45,836 bases of DNA, taken from NCBI RefSeq assembly GCF_003012745.1, contig NZ_PXYK01000039.1, positions 1-45,836 of the forward strand. The letters are read 5' to 3'. Positions 14,669 through 23,582 of this stretch are shown here, piece by piece. Numbering within the stretch: position 1 is the stretch's first letter; the number at the start of each line of letters is the position of its first letter. The DNA is from Kumtagia ephedrae. Its GTDB lineage: Bacteria > Pseudomonadota > Alphaproteobacteria > Rhizobiales > Rhizobiaceae. The position numbers were made by a program, and so were the translations under genes. Under the pieces are notes generated by a model. It ran no database searches. It saw only the letters and a list, made by a program, of their open reading frames with translations, and was not told the origin of the DNA.

Positions 14669-15046
14669 ATGAAGTCACGTGAGAACCTCGTTCGGCTGAA
14701 GCAATTCCAGGTGAACGAGAAGCGCCGGCAACTCTCACAGCTCGACGTGATGATCGCCGAATTCGAACGCATGGCCGGCGACCTCGAGCTGCAGATCGCC
14801 GCCGAGGAGAAAAAGGCCGGGATCACCGACGTCAACCACTTCGCCTACCCGACCTTCGCCAAGGCGGCACGCCAGCGCCGCGACAATCTGAAGAACTCGC
14901 AGGCCGACCTCGCCGACCAGCGCACCACCGCGCTCGCCCTGCTGCGCGAGGCGGAGGCCGAACTCGACAAGGCGCAGATGCTTGAATCGCGCGACAGCAA
15001 GATGCGCGAGGCCGACGGCCACGGCCGCAGCGCCATGATCGGCTGA
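14669..15046 (+). CDS. fliJ: Flagellar export chaperone FliJ
   Basis: A 125-residue, almost entirely helical protein starting MKSRENLVRLKQFQVNEKRRQ and continuing as a two-helix coiled coil (IAEFERMAGDLELQIAAEE, then RRDNLKNSQADLADQR). Length, charge pattern and position divergent from ctrA match the rhizobial/Brucella FliJ homologue, which works at the flagellar type III export gate with FliI and FliH. No other flagellar gene lies in the window. The shared control region with ctrA suggests cell-cycle timing of flagellar export. Confidence 0.85.
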   Translation: MKSRENLVRLKQFQVNEKRRQLSQLDVMIAEFERMAGDLELQIAAEEKKAGITDVNHFAYPTFAKAARQRRDNLKNSQADLADQRTTALALLREAEAELDKAQMLESRDSKMREADGHGRSAMIG

Positions 15047-15121
15047 GGCGCCCGCCGCGCTCTGCAAACAGGGCGCGCCGCTCCGCTTCCGGGCCGTGAG
15101 CGGATCGGCTAAAGCAGGCAC

Positions 15122-15583
15122 ATGACGCGAGCCCTGCCTTTTCTGCTCCCCCTGATCCTGTTCTTCGCGACGGTCTTCTTCGCGCTCGGCGTCGTCATGC
15201 CGCTGATCCGGGTGGACCGCCTTTATTTCTTCACCGACGAACCGTCGCTGATCGGCATCTTCACCGGCCTGTGGAACCAGGGCGACGTGCTGCTCGCAGC
15301 GCTCGTCGCGCTGTTCTCGCTGGTGTTCCCGGCGCTGAAGCTGATGCTGCTGCACCTTGCGGCCTATGCGTCGCCGCATGCCCCGCGCATCCCCGCCTGG
15401 TTCGGTGCGCTGGCGAATTGGTCGATGCTCGATGTCGTGCTGGTGGCGCTCGTCGTCTTCGCCGCCAAGACCAGCGGGCTGGCGACCGCCTTCACCAAGC
15501 CCGGCCTCTGGTTCTTCGCCGCCTCGGTCGTGCTGACGGCGATCGCCTCGGCACAGATCAAGCGGGCGCCTGCGAACCGCTAG
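15122..15583 (+). CDS. PqiA-like (paraquat-inducible protein A) membrane protein
   Basis: A 153-residue inner-membrane protein with four hydrophobic segments. Typical PqiA phrases are VMPLIRVDRLYFFTDEPSLI, LVFPALKLMLLHL and WSMLDVVLVALVVF. It corresponds to one half of the two-domain E. coli PqiA and lacks the zinc-finger cysteines. PqiA proteins accompany MCE-type lipid transport complexes, but no pqiB or mce gene is adjacent. It lies 75 bases after fliJ on the same strand. Confidence 0.85.
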   Translation: MTRALPFLLPLILFFATVFFALGVVMPLIRVDRLYFFTDEPSLIGIFTGLWNQGDVLLAALVALFSLVFPALKLMLLHLAAYASPHAPRIPAWFGALANWSMLDVVLVALVVFAAKTSGLATAFTKPGLWFFAASVVLTAIASAQIKRAPANR

Positions 15584-15705
15584 CAGGCGACACTGCAGGC
15601 CGTGCCACGCCGGCAACGGATCGTGGCCACAATTCCACGACCCCGCGAAGCGCTTCGGCAGCCCTGGCGCGTGCCGGGCCGCCTCATGCCGGCGTGCAGG
15701 ATGGG

Positions 15706-15981
15706 TCAGTGCCTGTATTGCTGGATGCGCGTGGTGCGCAGTCCGGCCAGGCCATACTCGTCGATCGAGGCCTGCCAGGACAGGAACTCCTCGGTCGTCA
15801 GCTTGTAGCGCTGGCATGCCTCGTCGAGGCTGAGCAGGCCGCCGCGAACGGCGGCGACCACTTCAGCCTTGCGGCGAATGACCCAGCGGCGCGTGTTGCT
15901 CGGGGGCAGATCGGCGATCGTCAGCGGACTGCCGTCCGGCCCGATCACATACTTAACGCGCGGCCTTCCAAGATCGGTCAT
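15706..15981 (-). CDS. sciP: CtrA-inhibitor SciP (DUF1153 family)
   Basis: A 91-residue helix-turn-helix protein matching SciP: TDLGRPRVKYVIGPDGSPLT, PPSNTRRWVIRRKAEVVAAV, then DEACQRYKLTTEEFLSWQ. In Caulobacter SciP binds CtrA-activated promoters and blocks RNA polymerase recruitment in G1. AGAGAG precedes the ATG. It is convergent with the pqiA-like gene and divergent from mnmA. Its upstream region has a TTAA-N7-CTAA box and a GANTC site, so it may itself be under CtrA and methylation control. Confidence 0.92.
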   Translation of the reverse strand: MTDLGRPRVKYVIGPDGSPLTIADLPPSNTRRWVIRRKAEVVAAVRGGLLSLDEACQRYKLTTEEFLSWQASIDEYGLAGLRTTRIQQYRH

Positions 15982-16037
15982 CGTACTCTCTACAAATAAT
16001 TCGCAGACCTAATCGCGTTCAGGCTACCGCCACAGCT

Positions 16038-16092
16038 TTAAAAATTGCCTAAGCCGTCGAATGAGCCTAACGGCTTGTCCGTCAACGGAGTC
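16038..16092 (-). promoter_or_regulatory. Putative CtrA box and GANTC site upstream of sciP
   Basis: TTAA-N7-CTAA lies at 16038-16052, one base off the CtrA full site TTAA-N7-TTAA and 57-71 bases before the sciP start. A GAGTC (GANTC) lies at 16088-16092, and a further TTAA half-site at 16113. The arrangement suits a CtrA- and CcrM-regulated promoter. Confidence 0.5.
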
Positions 16093-16251
16093 TTTCCGAC
16101 AGGCCGACAATTTTAACCATTCGCCGGAGCTGGCGGACAGCCGAGCCAATTCAAGGGGTTGCAAGGTCGGGGCCGGTCTGGCGGCAAGACGCCGCTTGAC
16201 CTATATTGGCCGTGTCGGCACAAGACCGGCCGAAAACCTTGGAAGCCAGCC

Positions 16252-17442
16252 ATGAACAGCCTCGACCTGCCGGGACGGCCAGAAGACACGCGCGTCGTCG
16301 TGGCGATGTCGGGCGGCGTCGATTCCTCGGTGGTCGCCGGCATCCTCAAGCGCGAAGGCTACGACGTGGTCGGCGTCACGCTGCAGCTCTACGACCACGG
16401 CGCGGCCACGCACCGCGCCGGCTCGTGCTGCGCCGGACGCGACATCGACGACGCGCGCCGCGTGTCCGAGACGCTTCGAATCCCGCATTACGTGCTCGAC
16501 TACGAGGAGCGTTTCCGCCAGGCGGTGATCGATCCCTTCGCCGAGAGCTACGTCGCCGGTGAGACGCCGATCCCCTGCGTGTCCTGCAACCAGACGGTGA
16601 AGTTCGCCGACCTGCTGGAGACGGCGCGCGATCTGGGCGCGGCGGCGCTCGCCACCGGCCACTATATCCGCAGCCGCTCCAACGGAGCGCACCGCGCCCT
16701 CTACCGGCCGGTCGATGCCGACCGCGACCAGAGCTACTTCCTGTTCGCCACCACGCAGGAGCAGATCGACTACCTGCGCTTCCCGCTCGGCGGCATGCCG
16801 AAGCCGGAAGTGCGGGCGATCGCCGCCGAACTCGGCCTCGCCGTCGCCGACAAGCAGGACAGCCAGGACATCTGCTTCGTGCCCCAGGGAAAATACTCCG
16901 ACATCATCGCCAGGCTGAAGCCGGCGGCGGCGACGCCGGGCGACATCGTCCATATCGACGGCCGCGTGCTCGGCCGCCACGAGGGCATCCTGCGCTACAC
17001 CATCGGCCAGCGGCGCGGCATCGGCATCGCCTCCGGCGAGCCGCTCTACGTCGTCCATCTCGATGCTGAGCGGGCGCGCGTCGTCGTCGGCCCGCGCGAG
17101 GCGCTGGAAACGCGAAAAGTCTATCTGCGCGCCATGAACTGGCTGGGCGACGAGGACCTGGACGCAATCGGCCCGGACGGCATCGAGCTGTTCGCCAAGG
17201 TGCGCTCCACGAGGCCGCCGCGCCCGGCCGTGCTGCGCCGGCGGGGCGGCGCCACCTGGGTGGAACTGGCGGAAGGCGAATCCGGTATCGCGCCGGGCCA
17301 GGCCTGCGTGCTCTACGGCGACGACGGCAACGACGCCCGCGTGCTCGGCGGCGGCTTCATCGAGCGCTCGGAGCGCGGCGCGCGGGCCGAGGCGATGCTG
17401 GCCAGGCTGGCAGCGCTTCCGGTGGATGTCGCGGCCGAATAG
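16252..17442 (+). CDS. mnmA: tRNA-specific 2-thiouridylase MnmA
   Basis: A 396-residue enzyme that thiolates U34 of tRNA Glu, Gln and Lys, taking sulfur from a persulfide relay. The ATP-pyrophosphatase P-loop SGGVDSS is at residues 20-26. The catalytic-cysteine region is [13 protein letters not shown], followed by ATGHYIRSR, the tRNA-contact segment DQSYFLF, and the second active-site cysteine in [12 protein letters not shown]. The C-terminal beta domain has [11 protein letters not shown]. The ATG at 16252 follows GGAAG and matches homologues. Confidence 0.97.
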   Translation: MNSLDLPGRPEDTRVVVAMSGGVDSSVVAGILKREGYDVVGVTLQLYDHGAATHRAGSCCAGRDIDDARRVSETLRIPHYVLDYEERFRQAVIDPFAESYVAGETPIPCVSCNQTVKFADLLETARDLGAAALATGHYIRSRSNGAHRALYRPVDADRDQSYFLFATTQEQIDYLRFPLGGMPKPEVRAIAAELGLAVADKQDSQDICFVPQGKYSDIIARLKPAAATPGDIVHIDGRVLGRHEGILRYTIGQRRGIGIASGEPLYVVHLDAERARVVVGPREALETRKVYLRAMNWLGDEDLDAIGPDGIELFAKVRSTRPPRPAVLRRRGGATWVELAEGESGIAPGQACVLYGDDGNDARVLGGGFIERSERGARAEAMLARLAALPVDVAAE

Positions 17443-17455
17443 GCACCGGAACCCC

Positions 17456-18259
17456 TCAGCGCCCGACATCCGCCAGCCGATGCAGGGCGATCGCCGACGT
17501 AGCGGCGACGTTCAGGCTGTCGAAGCCCGGCGCGATGGCGATGCGCAGCGTCCGCATGCGTGCCATCAGCGTCTCCGGCAGGCCTTCGCCCTCGGTGCCG
17601 AGGAAAAGCGCCAGGCGACCAGGCCGATCGAAGGCGCCTATCTCCGTTTCGCCGCGCGGCGACAGGGCGGCCGGCTCGATGCCTTTGGCGGCCAGCGCAT
17701 CGACAAAGCCGCCCATGTCGTCGAAACGCGCGAATGACACGCGGAACACGCCGCCCACCGAGACGCGGATCGCCTTGCGGTAGAGCGGATCGCAGCACGA
17801 GGCGTCGGCGAACACGGCATCGACGCCGAAGGCGGCGGCATTGCGGAAGATCGAGCCGATATTGTCGTGGTTGGAGAGGCCGACCAGCACCAGCGCCAGC
17901 GTGCGCCGCGGCAGCGCCGCCAGCAGATCGGCCGCCGTCGGCACGCCGCGCCGCCGGCCCAGCGCCAGGATGCCGCGATGGATGTGGAAGCCGGCGATTG
18001 CGTTCATCACCTCCGCCGTGGCGACATGGACGGGAATTTCGGCCGGCAGGCGGGCGAGTGTCTCCGACAGGCCGGCTACGCGGCTTTCCAGCAGCAGCAC
18101 GGACTGCAGCTCGTAGTCCGGCGCGCCCAGCAGGACGTTCAGAACGACCTTGCCCTCGGCGACGAAAAGGCCCTGCCGGCCGACCAGGTCGCGCTCGCGG
18201 ATGTCGCGGAACGCGGCGACGCGCGGATCGTGGGGATCGATGACGCGGATGAGTTCCAT
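17456..18259 (-). CDS. TrmH-family (SpoU) RNA 2'-O-methyltransferase
   Basis: A 267-residue SPOUT methyltransferase. The N-terminal substrate-binding region (AAFRDIRERDLVGRQGLFVA) is followed by the three knot motifs: NHDNIGSIFRNAAAFG (motif 1), LALFLGTEGEGLPE (motif 2) and GFDSLNVAATSAIALH (motif 3). The Arg and Asn of motif 1 are the usual catalytic and SAM-site residues. It is convergent with mnmA, 13 bases away, and follows the HugZ-like gene by nine bases on the same strand. The exact target (tRNA or 23S rRNA) cannot be read from the sequence. Confidence 0.9.
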   Translation of the reverse strand: MELIRVIDPHDPRVAAFRDIRERDLVGRQGLFVAEGKVVLNVLLGAPDYELQSVLLLESRVAGLSETLARLPAEIPVHVATAEVMNAIAGFHIHRGILALGRRRGVPTAADLLAALPRRTLALVLVGLSNHDNIGSIFRNAAAFGVDAVFADASCCDPLYRKAIRVSVGGVFRVSFARFDDMGGFVDALAAKGIEPAALSPRGETEIGAFDRPGRLALFLGTEGEGLPETLMARMRTLRIAIAPGFDSLNVAATSAIALHRLADVGR

Positions 18260-18268
18260 GCCCGGCGA

Positions 18269-19048
18269 TCAGGCCTGCGGCGCTCCAGCGCCCAGCGCCG
18301 CCCGGGCCGTCTTCGCCATCGCGACCAGCGCGGGGCGCAGGTCGGACGCCGCCTGCAGCGGCGCCGGGAAGAAGATGCGCAGCACCTCGTCGCCGCGGCC
18401 GAGGTCGATGCCATCGGCGTCGAAGCCGGTCATCGTCCAGCCGTCGCCGGATGCCCGCGCGAAATGCGCGGCATAGAGGCCGATGGCGTCGAGGTGGTCG
18501 GAATTCATGTGGTCGAGCGCGCCCTGCTCGGAGGCTGCGAGGGCGTCGAGGGCGGGGCTGACGGTCATGACATCCTCGCGCGTCAGCGCATAGGCCTTGC
18601 CGAAGCCGCCGTTCAGGCTGGCGCGCTCGGGCTCCAGCCGGAAAAGCCGGAAATCGGCGAGGCCGGCGTAGAGTTTAGCCTTCGGGTTCTTGTTGAGGTA
18701 GCGCCGCTCGGCGCGGGCCTGCTCCGGCGTGTCCTTTTCCAGCAGCACGGCGCGGCACACGAGCGTGAGCCGCGGATGGGCGAGCGCATCGCCCTTGCCC
18801 GGCTCGCCGACCAGCAGCGAGCAGCGCGGGTCGGCGTCGAGCGCCCGCGTGTGGGCGGAGAGGCCGGACACCAGGATGAGCGGCGCGCCGTCGGCGTCGG
18901 TGGCGACGCCGACGCGGCTGGCCAGCGGACTGCCGGTTTCCGGCTCCAGCACGGCGATGGCGCCGAAACGCGCCGAGCGCAGCAGCGTCCTTGCCAGCCG
19001 GATCGCCTCGTCGTCGGTGGGCCGCAGCACGTCGCGCTTGTCGGTCAT
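18269..19048 (-). CDS. HugZ-family haem-utilisation / pyridoxamine-oxidase fold protein
   Basis: A 259-residue protein with an N-terminal split-barrel domain of the pyridoxamine-5'-phosphate-oxidase fold (ARTLLRSARFGAIAVLEPET, then ASRVGVATDADGAPLILVS). A C-terminal DUF2470 domain begins around EQGALDHMNSDHLDAIGLYA. The pair of domains defines the HugZ/HutZ haem-binding group. The start at 19048 is preceded by GAGGGGG; longer frames lack a ribosome binding site. Haem degradation is known for some members. No haem uptake genes are nearby. Confidence 0.82.
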   Translation of the reverse strand: MTDKRDVLRPTDDEAIRLARTLLRSARFGAIAVLEPETGSPLASRVGVATDADGAPLILVSGLSAHTRALDADPRCSLLVGEPGKGDALAHPRLTLVCRAVLLEKDTPEQARAERRYLNKNPKAKLYAGLADFRLFRLEPERASLNGGFGKAYALTREDVMTVSPALDALAASEQGALDHMNSDHLDAIGLYAAHFARASGDGWTMTGFDADGIDLGRGDEVLRIFFPAPLQAASDLRPALVAMAKTARAALGAGAPQA

Positions 19049-19124
19049 CGCATCCCCCTCGAACATGATGTCGAGGCTCCACTTATCGAGCGGGCCCGGC
19101 AGGCGCAAGCCGCCGCCAGGGCGG

Positions 19125-19886
19125 CTATTTCGGCGGCAGGCGCACCGCCGCGTCGAGCCGGATGGTCTCGCCGTTCAGCATCTGGTTCTCGACGATATGG
19201 ACGGCAAGTGCGCCATATTCGGACGGCTCGCCGAGCCGGGGCGGGAAGGGCACCACCTCTCCCAGCGATTCCTGCACGTCGGCGGGCATGCCGGCCACCA
19301 TCGGCGTCTTGAAGATGCCGGGGGCTATGGTGACGACGCGGATGCCGGAGCGGGCGAGGTCGCGCGCGAGCGGCAGGGTCATGCCGACAACGCCGCCCTT
19401 GGAGGCGGAATAGGCCACCTGGCCGATCTGGCCGTCGAAGGCGGCGACCGAGGCGGTGTTGACGATGACGCCGCGCTCGCCGCCGGCGAGCGGCTCAAGT
19501 TTCGCGGCGCGATCGGCGAACAGCCGGATCATGTTGAAGCTGCCGACGAGGTTGACCTCGATCACCTTGCGGAAGAGGTCGAGCGGATGCGGACCCTCCT
19601 TGCCAACGGTCCGCTTGCCGGCGACGATGCCGGCGCAGTTGACGAGGATGCGGGCGCCGCCGAGCTCTTCCGCCGCCCGTGCCACCGCGGCCTCCGCGCC
19701 CTCGGCGCTGGTCACGTCGCAGCCGAGCGCGATGCCGCCGATGTCGCGGGCCACCGCCTGCGCGCGCTCCAGCCCGATATCCAGCACGGCGACGCGCGCG
19801 CCCTTGGCCGCCAGCGCCCTTGCGGTGGCCTCGCCGAGCCCCGAGCCGCCGCCAGTGACGAGCGCCGTCTGTCCGCTGATGTCCAT
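19125..19886 (-). CDS. Short-chain dehydrogenase (3-hydroxyacyl-CoA dehydrogenase type 2-like)
   Basis: A 253-residue classical SDR. It has the NAD-binding [12 protein letters not shown] near residue 11, the [16 protein letters not shown] segment, a catalytic serine region in [16 protein letters not shown], and [12 protein letters not shown] with Tyr and Lys. The combination [15 protein letters not shown] plus APGIFKTPM closely matches the type 2 3-hydroxyacyl-CoA dehydrogenase (HSD10-like) group, which oxidises short-chain or branched 3-hydroxyacyl-CoA in fatty-acid and isoleucine breakdown. It precedes the HugZ-like gene on the same strand. Confidence 0.87.
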   Translation of the reverse strand: MDISGQTALVTGGGSGLGEATARALAAKGARVAVLDIGLERAQAVARDIGGIALGCDVTSAEGAEAAVARAAEELGGARILVNCAGIVAGKRTVGKEGPHPLDLFRKVIEVNLVGSFNMIRLFADRAAKLEPLAGGERGVIVNTASVAAFDGQIGQVAYSASKGGVVGMTLPLARDLARSGIRVVTIAPGIFKTPMVAGMPADVQESLGEVVPFPPRLGEPSEYGALAVHIVENQMLNGETIRLDAAVRLPPK

Positions 19887-20022
19887 GCCGAACCGTCTCC
19901 TTGAATGCTGGTCGTCATCGTATGGGCACGTCCCATGCCACGCAATGGCGGATGGGACGCAGCCTCAGGCGCCGATGTCCATGGCAGCCCGTTTTTGCGG
20001 GTTTCGGCGAAGCGGTGGCGGT

Positions 20023-20559
20023 TCACCCCGGCTGCGCCACCCGCACGGTGTCTTCGTGGCGGACCTCGCCCTTGAGCCGCTCGACCGTGCCGGGAACGAG
20101 CTCGTAGGCGAGGATGCGGTCGAGGTCTACGGGGCGGGGCATGATGACCTGCCCGCGCGGGATGCGCTTGAAGCCGAGCGGCCCGTAATAGGGCTCGTCG
20201 CCGACCAGCATGACGGCGCCGGCGCCGTCCCGCCGCGCCGCCTCGATGGCGACCGCCACCAGCTTGCGGCCGATGCCGAGATTCTTGTGGGCGGGGCGCA
20301 CCGCCAGCGGCCCGAGCAGCAGCGCCCGCCCGCCGCCCGCGGCGATGCGCGTCAGGCGCACGGAGGCGACCACCTCGTTGCGCTTAAGCGCGACGAAGGA
20401 GAGATGCCGCTCGTGCGGGCCGCCCTCGCGAATCCTGTAGGCGGCGCGCGCGAAGCGTCCCGGCCCGAAGGCCTCTTCGTTGATGTGATCGATCTCGAGG
20501 TCGTGCGCCGGGGTTTCCGGCATGAAGATAATTTCGGCAGGGATCATGATGTGCGACAT
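20023..20559 (-). CDS. GNAT-family N-acetyltransferase (YhbS-like)
   Basis: A 178-residue acetyltransferase. LLLGPLAVRPAHKNLGIGRKL is motif A, the acetyl-CoA pyrophosphate loop (here HKNLGIG), followed by VGDEPYYGPLGFKRIP, the YhbS-type active-site loop. The extra C-terminal ~40 residues are usual for this subgroup. Start could be at 20559 or four codons later (MIPAEI). Substrate unknown. Confidence 0.85.
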   Translation of the reverse strand: MSHIMIPAEIIFMPETPAHDLEIDHINEEAFGPGRFARAAYRIREGGPHERHLSFVALKRNEVVASVRLTRIAAGGGRALLLGPLAVRPAHKNLGIGRKLVAVAIEAARRDGAGAVMLVGDEPYYGPLGFKRIPRGQVIMPRPVDLDRILAYELVPGTVERLKGEVRHEDTVRVAQPG

Positions 20560-20822
20560 CCGGTCGGTACGAGGAAGGGTTTGCTGCGCGGCGCGCAGCC
20601 TCGCCAGTCAGCGCGTCAAGCGCTGGCGCCCATTCGTCGTCGGTCGAACCGGATTTTCATGCACGTTGCCATGACGAACGCCGCTAGCACCAAATTCGCC
20701 GGTCGTCCATCGGCCGCGGCGAATTTTTCGATGACGGTTCATCCCGGCAGGACGCTGTGTTCAGCCGGCGGCGGTTTTGCTTTCGGCCGCACTGACCTAT
20801 CTGTCGGGCAAAGGAGAAACGC

Positions 20823-21803
20823 ATGGGACAGCTGGTCGACGGCAAGTGGCGGGACGTCTGGTACTCTACCCGCGATACCGGCGGGCGCTTCGAGCGTCCG
20901 GACGCGCCGTGGCGCGACTGGGTGACGGCCGACGGCAGCCCGGCGCCGGGCCGCACGCGCGGCTTCAAGGCCGAGCCGGGGCGCTATCATCTCTATGTCT
21001 CCTATGCCTGCCCCTGGGCGCACCGGACGCTGATTTTTCGCGTGCTGAAGAAGCTCGAGGACATCGTGTCGGTTTCCGTCGTCCACCATTTCATGGGCAA
21101 GGACGGCTGGACGTTCCTCGCCGAGGACGGCGCCACCGGCGACGGCCTCTACGGCCTCGACTTCCTGCACCAGATCTACACCCGCGCCGACCCGCACTAC
21201 ACCGGGCGGGTGACCGTGCCGGTGCTGTGGGACCGCAGGCAGGAGACTATCGTCTCCAACGAGTCGCCGGAAATCATCCGCATGCTCAACTCGGCCTTCG
21301 ACGAATGGGGCGACGCCTCGGTGGATTTCTATCCGCAGCCGCTGCGTGCCGAGATCGATGAGATCAATGCGCTCGTCTACCCGGCCATCAACAACGGCGT
21401 CTACCGCGCCGGCTTCGCCACCACGCAGGACGCCTATGAGGAGGCGTTCGGCGAGTTGTTTGCCGCGCTCGACACGCTGGAGGACAAGCTGTCGCGGCAG
21501 CGCTACCTCGTCGGCGGACGCATCACCGAGGCCGACTGGCGGCTGTTCACAACGCTCGCCCGCTTCGACCCGGTCTATGTCGGCCACTTCAAATGCAATC
21601 TGCGCCGCATCGCCGATTATCCCAACCTGTCGAACTATTTTCGCGATCTCTATCAGGTGCCGGGCGTGGCGGGCACGATGAACATGCAGCACATCAAGGC
21701 GCATTATTACGGCAGCCACACCACCATCAACCCGACGCGCATCGTGCCGGTCGGGCCGGAGCTGGACTATGCCGCCCCGCACGACCGCGGCCGGTTCGGG
21801 TGA
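20823..21803 (+). CDS. Glutathionyl-hydroquinone reductase (xi-class GST, YqjG type)
   Basis: A 326-residue xi-class glutathione transferase that reductively removes glutathione from glutathionyl-hydroquinones. The catalytic cysteine lies in YVSYACPWAHRTL near residue 63. The C-terminal helical domain includes NNGVYRAGFATTQ, RYLVGGRITEADWRLFTTL and the ending HYYGSHTTINPTRIVPVGP, all diagnostic of YqjG/ECM4 proteins. GGAG lies seven bases before the ATG. A 7-bp hairpin directly follows the stop (21804-21825) without a T-run. No quinone-catabolic gene is adjacent. Confidence 0.93.
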   Translation: MGQLVDGKWRDVWYSTRDTGGRFERPDAPWRDWVTADGSPAPGRTRGFKAEPGRYHLYVSYACPWAHRTLIFRVLKKLEDIVSVSVVHHFMGKDGWTFLAEDGATGDGLYGLDFLHQIYTRADPHYTGRVTVPVLWDRRQETIVSNESPEIIRMLNSAFDEWGDASVDFYPQPLRAEIDEINALVYPAINNGVYRAGFATTQDAYEEAFGELFAALDTLEDKLSRQRYLVGGRITEADWRLFTTLARFDPVYVGHFKCNLRRIADYPNLSNYFRDLYQVPGVAGTMNMQHIKAHYYGSHTTINPTRIVPVGPELDYAAPHDRGRFG

Positions 21804-22046
21804 GCCTTCGCGGCTCGCCGAAGGCCCTGATCACCGGTGTCGCGACGCACGACAGCATTGCACACTCGGACAGCGCTTATCAGGAGCCACGCGGCCCGTC
21901 TTATCAAGCGCACGGCGGATAGTGTCCGATGGGTGGTCGACAGACTCATGCCGATGCCGGAATAATCGCGCCTCAGCATCGAGCGCGATCGGACGGCCTC
22001 GCGGGTGTCGATCCGGATTGCCAGCCAGAGAAGGACTTGCCGTACG

Positions 22047-22550
22047 ATGGACGCGCTTTCGGCCCCGAACCCGGTCCTGGAGATCGTTCTCGGCACCCTG
22101 ACCCTGGTGGTGATCATTTTCGTCCACGGCGCGGGCATCCGCTCGATCAACCAGCGCTTCAGCAAGTCCTGGGTCCACGTCGACCACGCCACCCCGCACT
22201 GGCGCGTCAACCTGCTGCTCGCCCTGACCATCGGCGCCCTGGCTGCCCTGCATTTCGCCGAGACGCTGCTGTGGGCGCTTCCCGTCTCGCTGCTGGGGCT
22301 CATCCCGTCGATGCGCGACAGCTACTACTACGTTCTCCAGAGCTACACGACGCTCGGCGAGGGAACCGTCAGCCTACCCGAGCAGTGGCGCCTGATCGGC
22401 CCGATCATCGCGATGTCGGGATTGTTCACCTTCGGCTGGACCGCCAGCGTGCTGGTGAGCGTCATGACCGAGTTCGGCAAGCTCGACAGGTTGCGTGCCG
22501 AGGGGCTGAAGGACAAAGGTCAGGCCGGACCTGGTTCCGGGGCTTCGTGA
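22047..22550 (+). CDS. Two-TM ion-channel-like membrane protein
   Basis: A 167-residue protein with an N-terminal helix (LEIVLGTLTLVVIIFVHG), then a two-helix ion-channel (Pfam Ion_trans_2-like) unit around the pore phrase LQSYTTLGEGTVSLPEQWRL and the inner helix IIAMSGLFTFGWTASVLVSV. In related bacterial proteins the pore phrase reads TLGYGD or TLGFGD; here it is TLGEGT. The ATG at 22047 follows GAGAAGGA; an ATG at 22005 is less likely. It may form a channel of altered selectivity or be non-conducting. Confidence 0.75.
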   Translation: MDALSAPNPVLEIVLGTLTLVVIIFVHGAGIRSINQRFSKSWVHVDHATPHWRVNLLLALTIGALAALHFAETLLWALPVSLLGLIPSMRDSYYYVLQSYTTLGEGTVSLPEQWRLIGPIIAMSGLFTFGWTASVLVSVMTEFGKLDRLRAEGLKDKGQAGPGSGAS

Positions 22551-22599
22551 AAAAGCTTGCGGACGTCCGCTCCTGCGCGCCCGCCACCCCGACTTTGAT

Positions 22600-23460
22600 C
22601 TAGGCGAAGCGTTTGGCGCCGGCGACGCACAGCACGACCAGCCCGGTCACGGCTATCATCGTCCAGGCGACCGGCTCGCCGAGCAGCAGTCCGGCCAGGG
22701 CGAGCCCGAAGAAGGGCTGGAGAAGCTGCAACTGCCCGACCCCGGCGATGCCGCCGAGCGCCAGCCCGCGATACCAGAAGACGAAGCCGACCAGCATGCT
22801 GAACACCGAGACGTAGGCGAGCCCATACCAGGCCGGCGGCGCGACCCCGCTCCAGTCCGCCGGAAGCGTCGCCAGACCGATGACTGCCATGACGGGCAGT
22901 GACAGCACCAGCGCCCAGGAGATCACCTGCCAGCCGCCGAGACGCCGTGACAGCGTGGCGCCCTCGGCATAACCGAGCCCGCACAGCAGGATGGCCGCGA
23001 TCATCAGGAGATCGCCCGTCAGCGAGGCCGGACCGCTTTGCGTCAACGCAAAGCCGGCGACCAGAAGGCTGCCGAGGATCGAGAACAGCCAGAAGGCCGG
23101 CTTGGGTCGCTCGCCGCCGCGCAGCACGCCGAAGATCGCGGTGCAGAGCGGCAGCAGGCCGACGAAGACGATCGAATGCGCCGCGGTGATATGCTGCAGC
23201 GCCAGCGCCGTCAGCAGCGGGAAGCCGACCACGACGCCAATGGCGACGACGGCGAGCGGGCCGACGTCACGCCGCGCCGGCCGCTCCTGCCGCAGCATCC
23301 ACAGCAAGGCCATCCCGAGCAGCGCGGCGATGACCGCACGTGCCGAGGTAAGGAAGATCGGCGAGAAACCGTCGACCGCCACCCGCGTCGCCGGCAGCGA
23401 TCCGCTGAAGATCACCACGCCGAGGAGCCCGCTGCCCCATCCTGCCGTCGCCGCTTTCAT
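22600..23460 (-). CDS. EamA/DMT-superfamily transporter
   Basis: A 286-residue inner-membrane protein with ten predicted helices in two EamA repeats (first ending near GFALTQSG, second near LVVLCVAG). Typical phrases are PLLTALALQHITAAHSIV and LQPFFGLALAGLLLGEPV. These are drug/metabolite exporters. It is divergent from a MocR-type regulator with 80-122 bases between starts, a common pairing in which the regulator controls the exporter. Substrate unknown; amino acids or amine compounds are usual for such pairs. Confidence 0.88.
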   Translation of the reverse strand: MKAATAGWGSGLLGVVIFSGSLPATRVAVDGFSPIFLTSARAVIAALLGMALLWMLRQERPARRDVGPLAVVAIGVVVGFPLLTALALQHITAAHSIVFVGLLPLCTAIFGVLRGGERPKPAFWLFSILGSLLVAGFALTQSGPASLTGDLLMIAAILLCGLGYAEGATLSRRLGGWQVISWALVLSLPVMAVIGLATLPADWSGVAPPAWYGLAYVSVFSMLVGFVFWYRGLALGGIAGVGQLQLLQPFFGLALAGLLLGEPVAWTMIAVTGLVVLCVAGAKRFA

Positions 23461-23512
23461 GATGCCCTCGATTCGGACTGTTCGTAGCCGCGCGGGGCTG
23501 GCGGCGACAGGG

Positions 23513-23540
23513 ACAGTTCAGTACAATTTCGCCAAACTGT
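23513..23540. promoter_or_regulatory. Candidate operator between the EamA gene and the MocR gene
   Basis: ACAGTT (23513-23518) and AACTGT (23535-23540) form an inverted repeat 22 bases from centre to centre in the short divergent gap. A MocR-type dimer could bind it. The right half ends directly at the first possible ATG of the regulator, which favours a start downstream at 23583. Confidence 0.4.
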
Positions 23541-23582
23541 ATGGCTCACTATTCCAATACGATGACGGGTGGCGGACGACCA

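Noticed and set aside
16190-16225. ttgacctatatt as a promoter for mnmA
   Set aside because: The two boxes overlap, and no pairing with acceptable spacing could be built.
21804-21825. Hairpin after the hydroquinone reductase gene as a terminator
   Set aside because: The 7-bp stem is real but has no T-run, so it is mentioned only with the gene.
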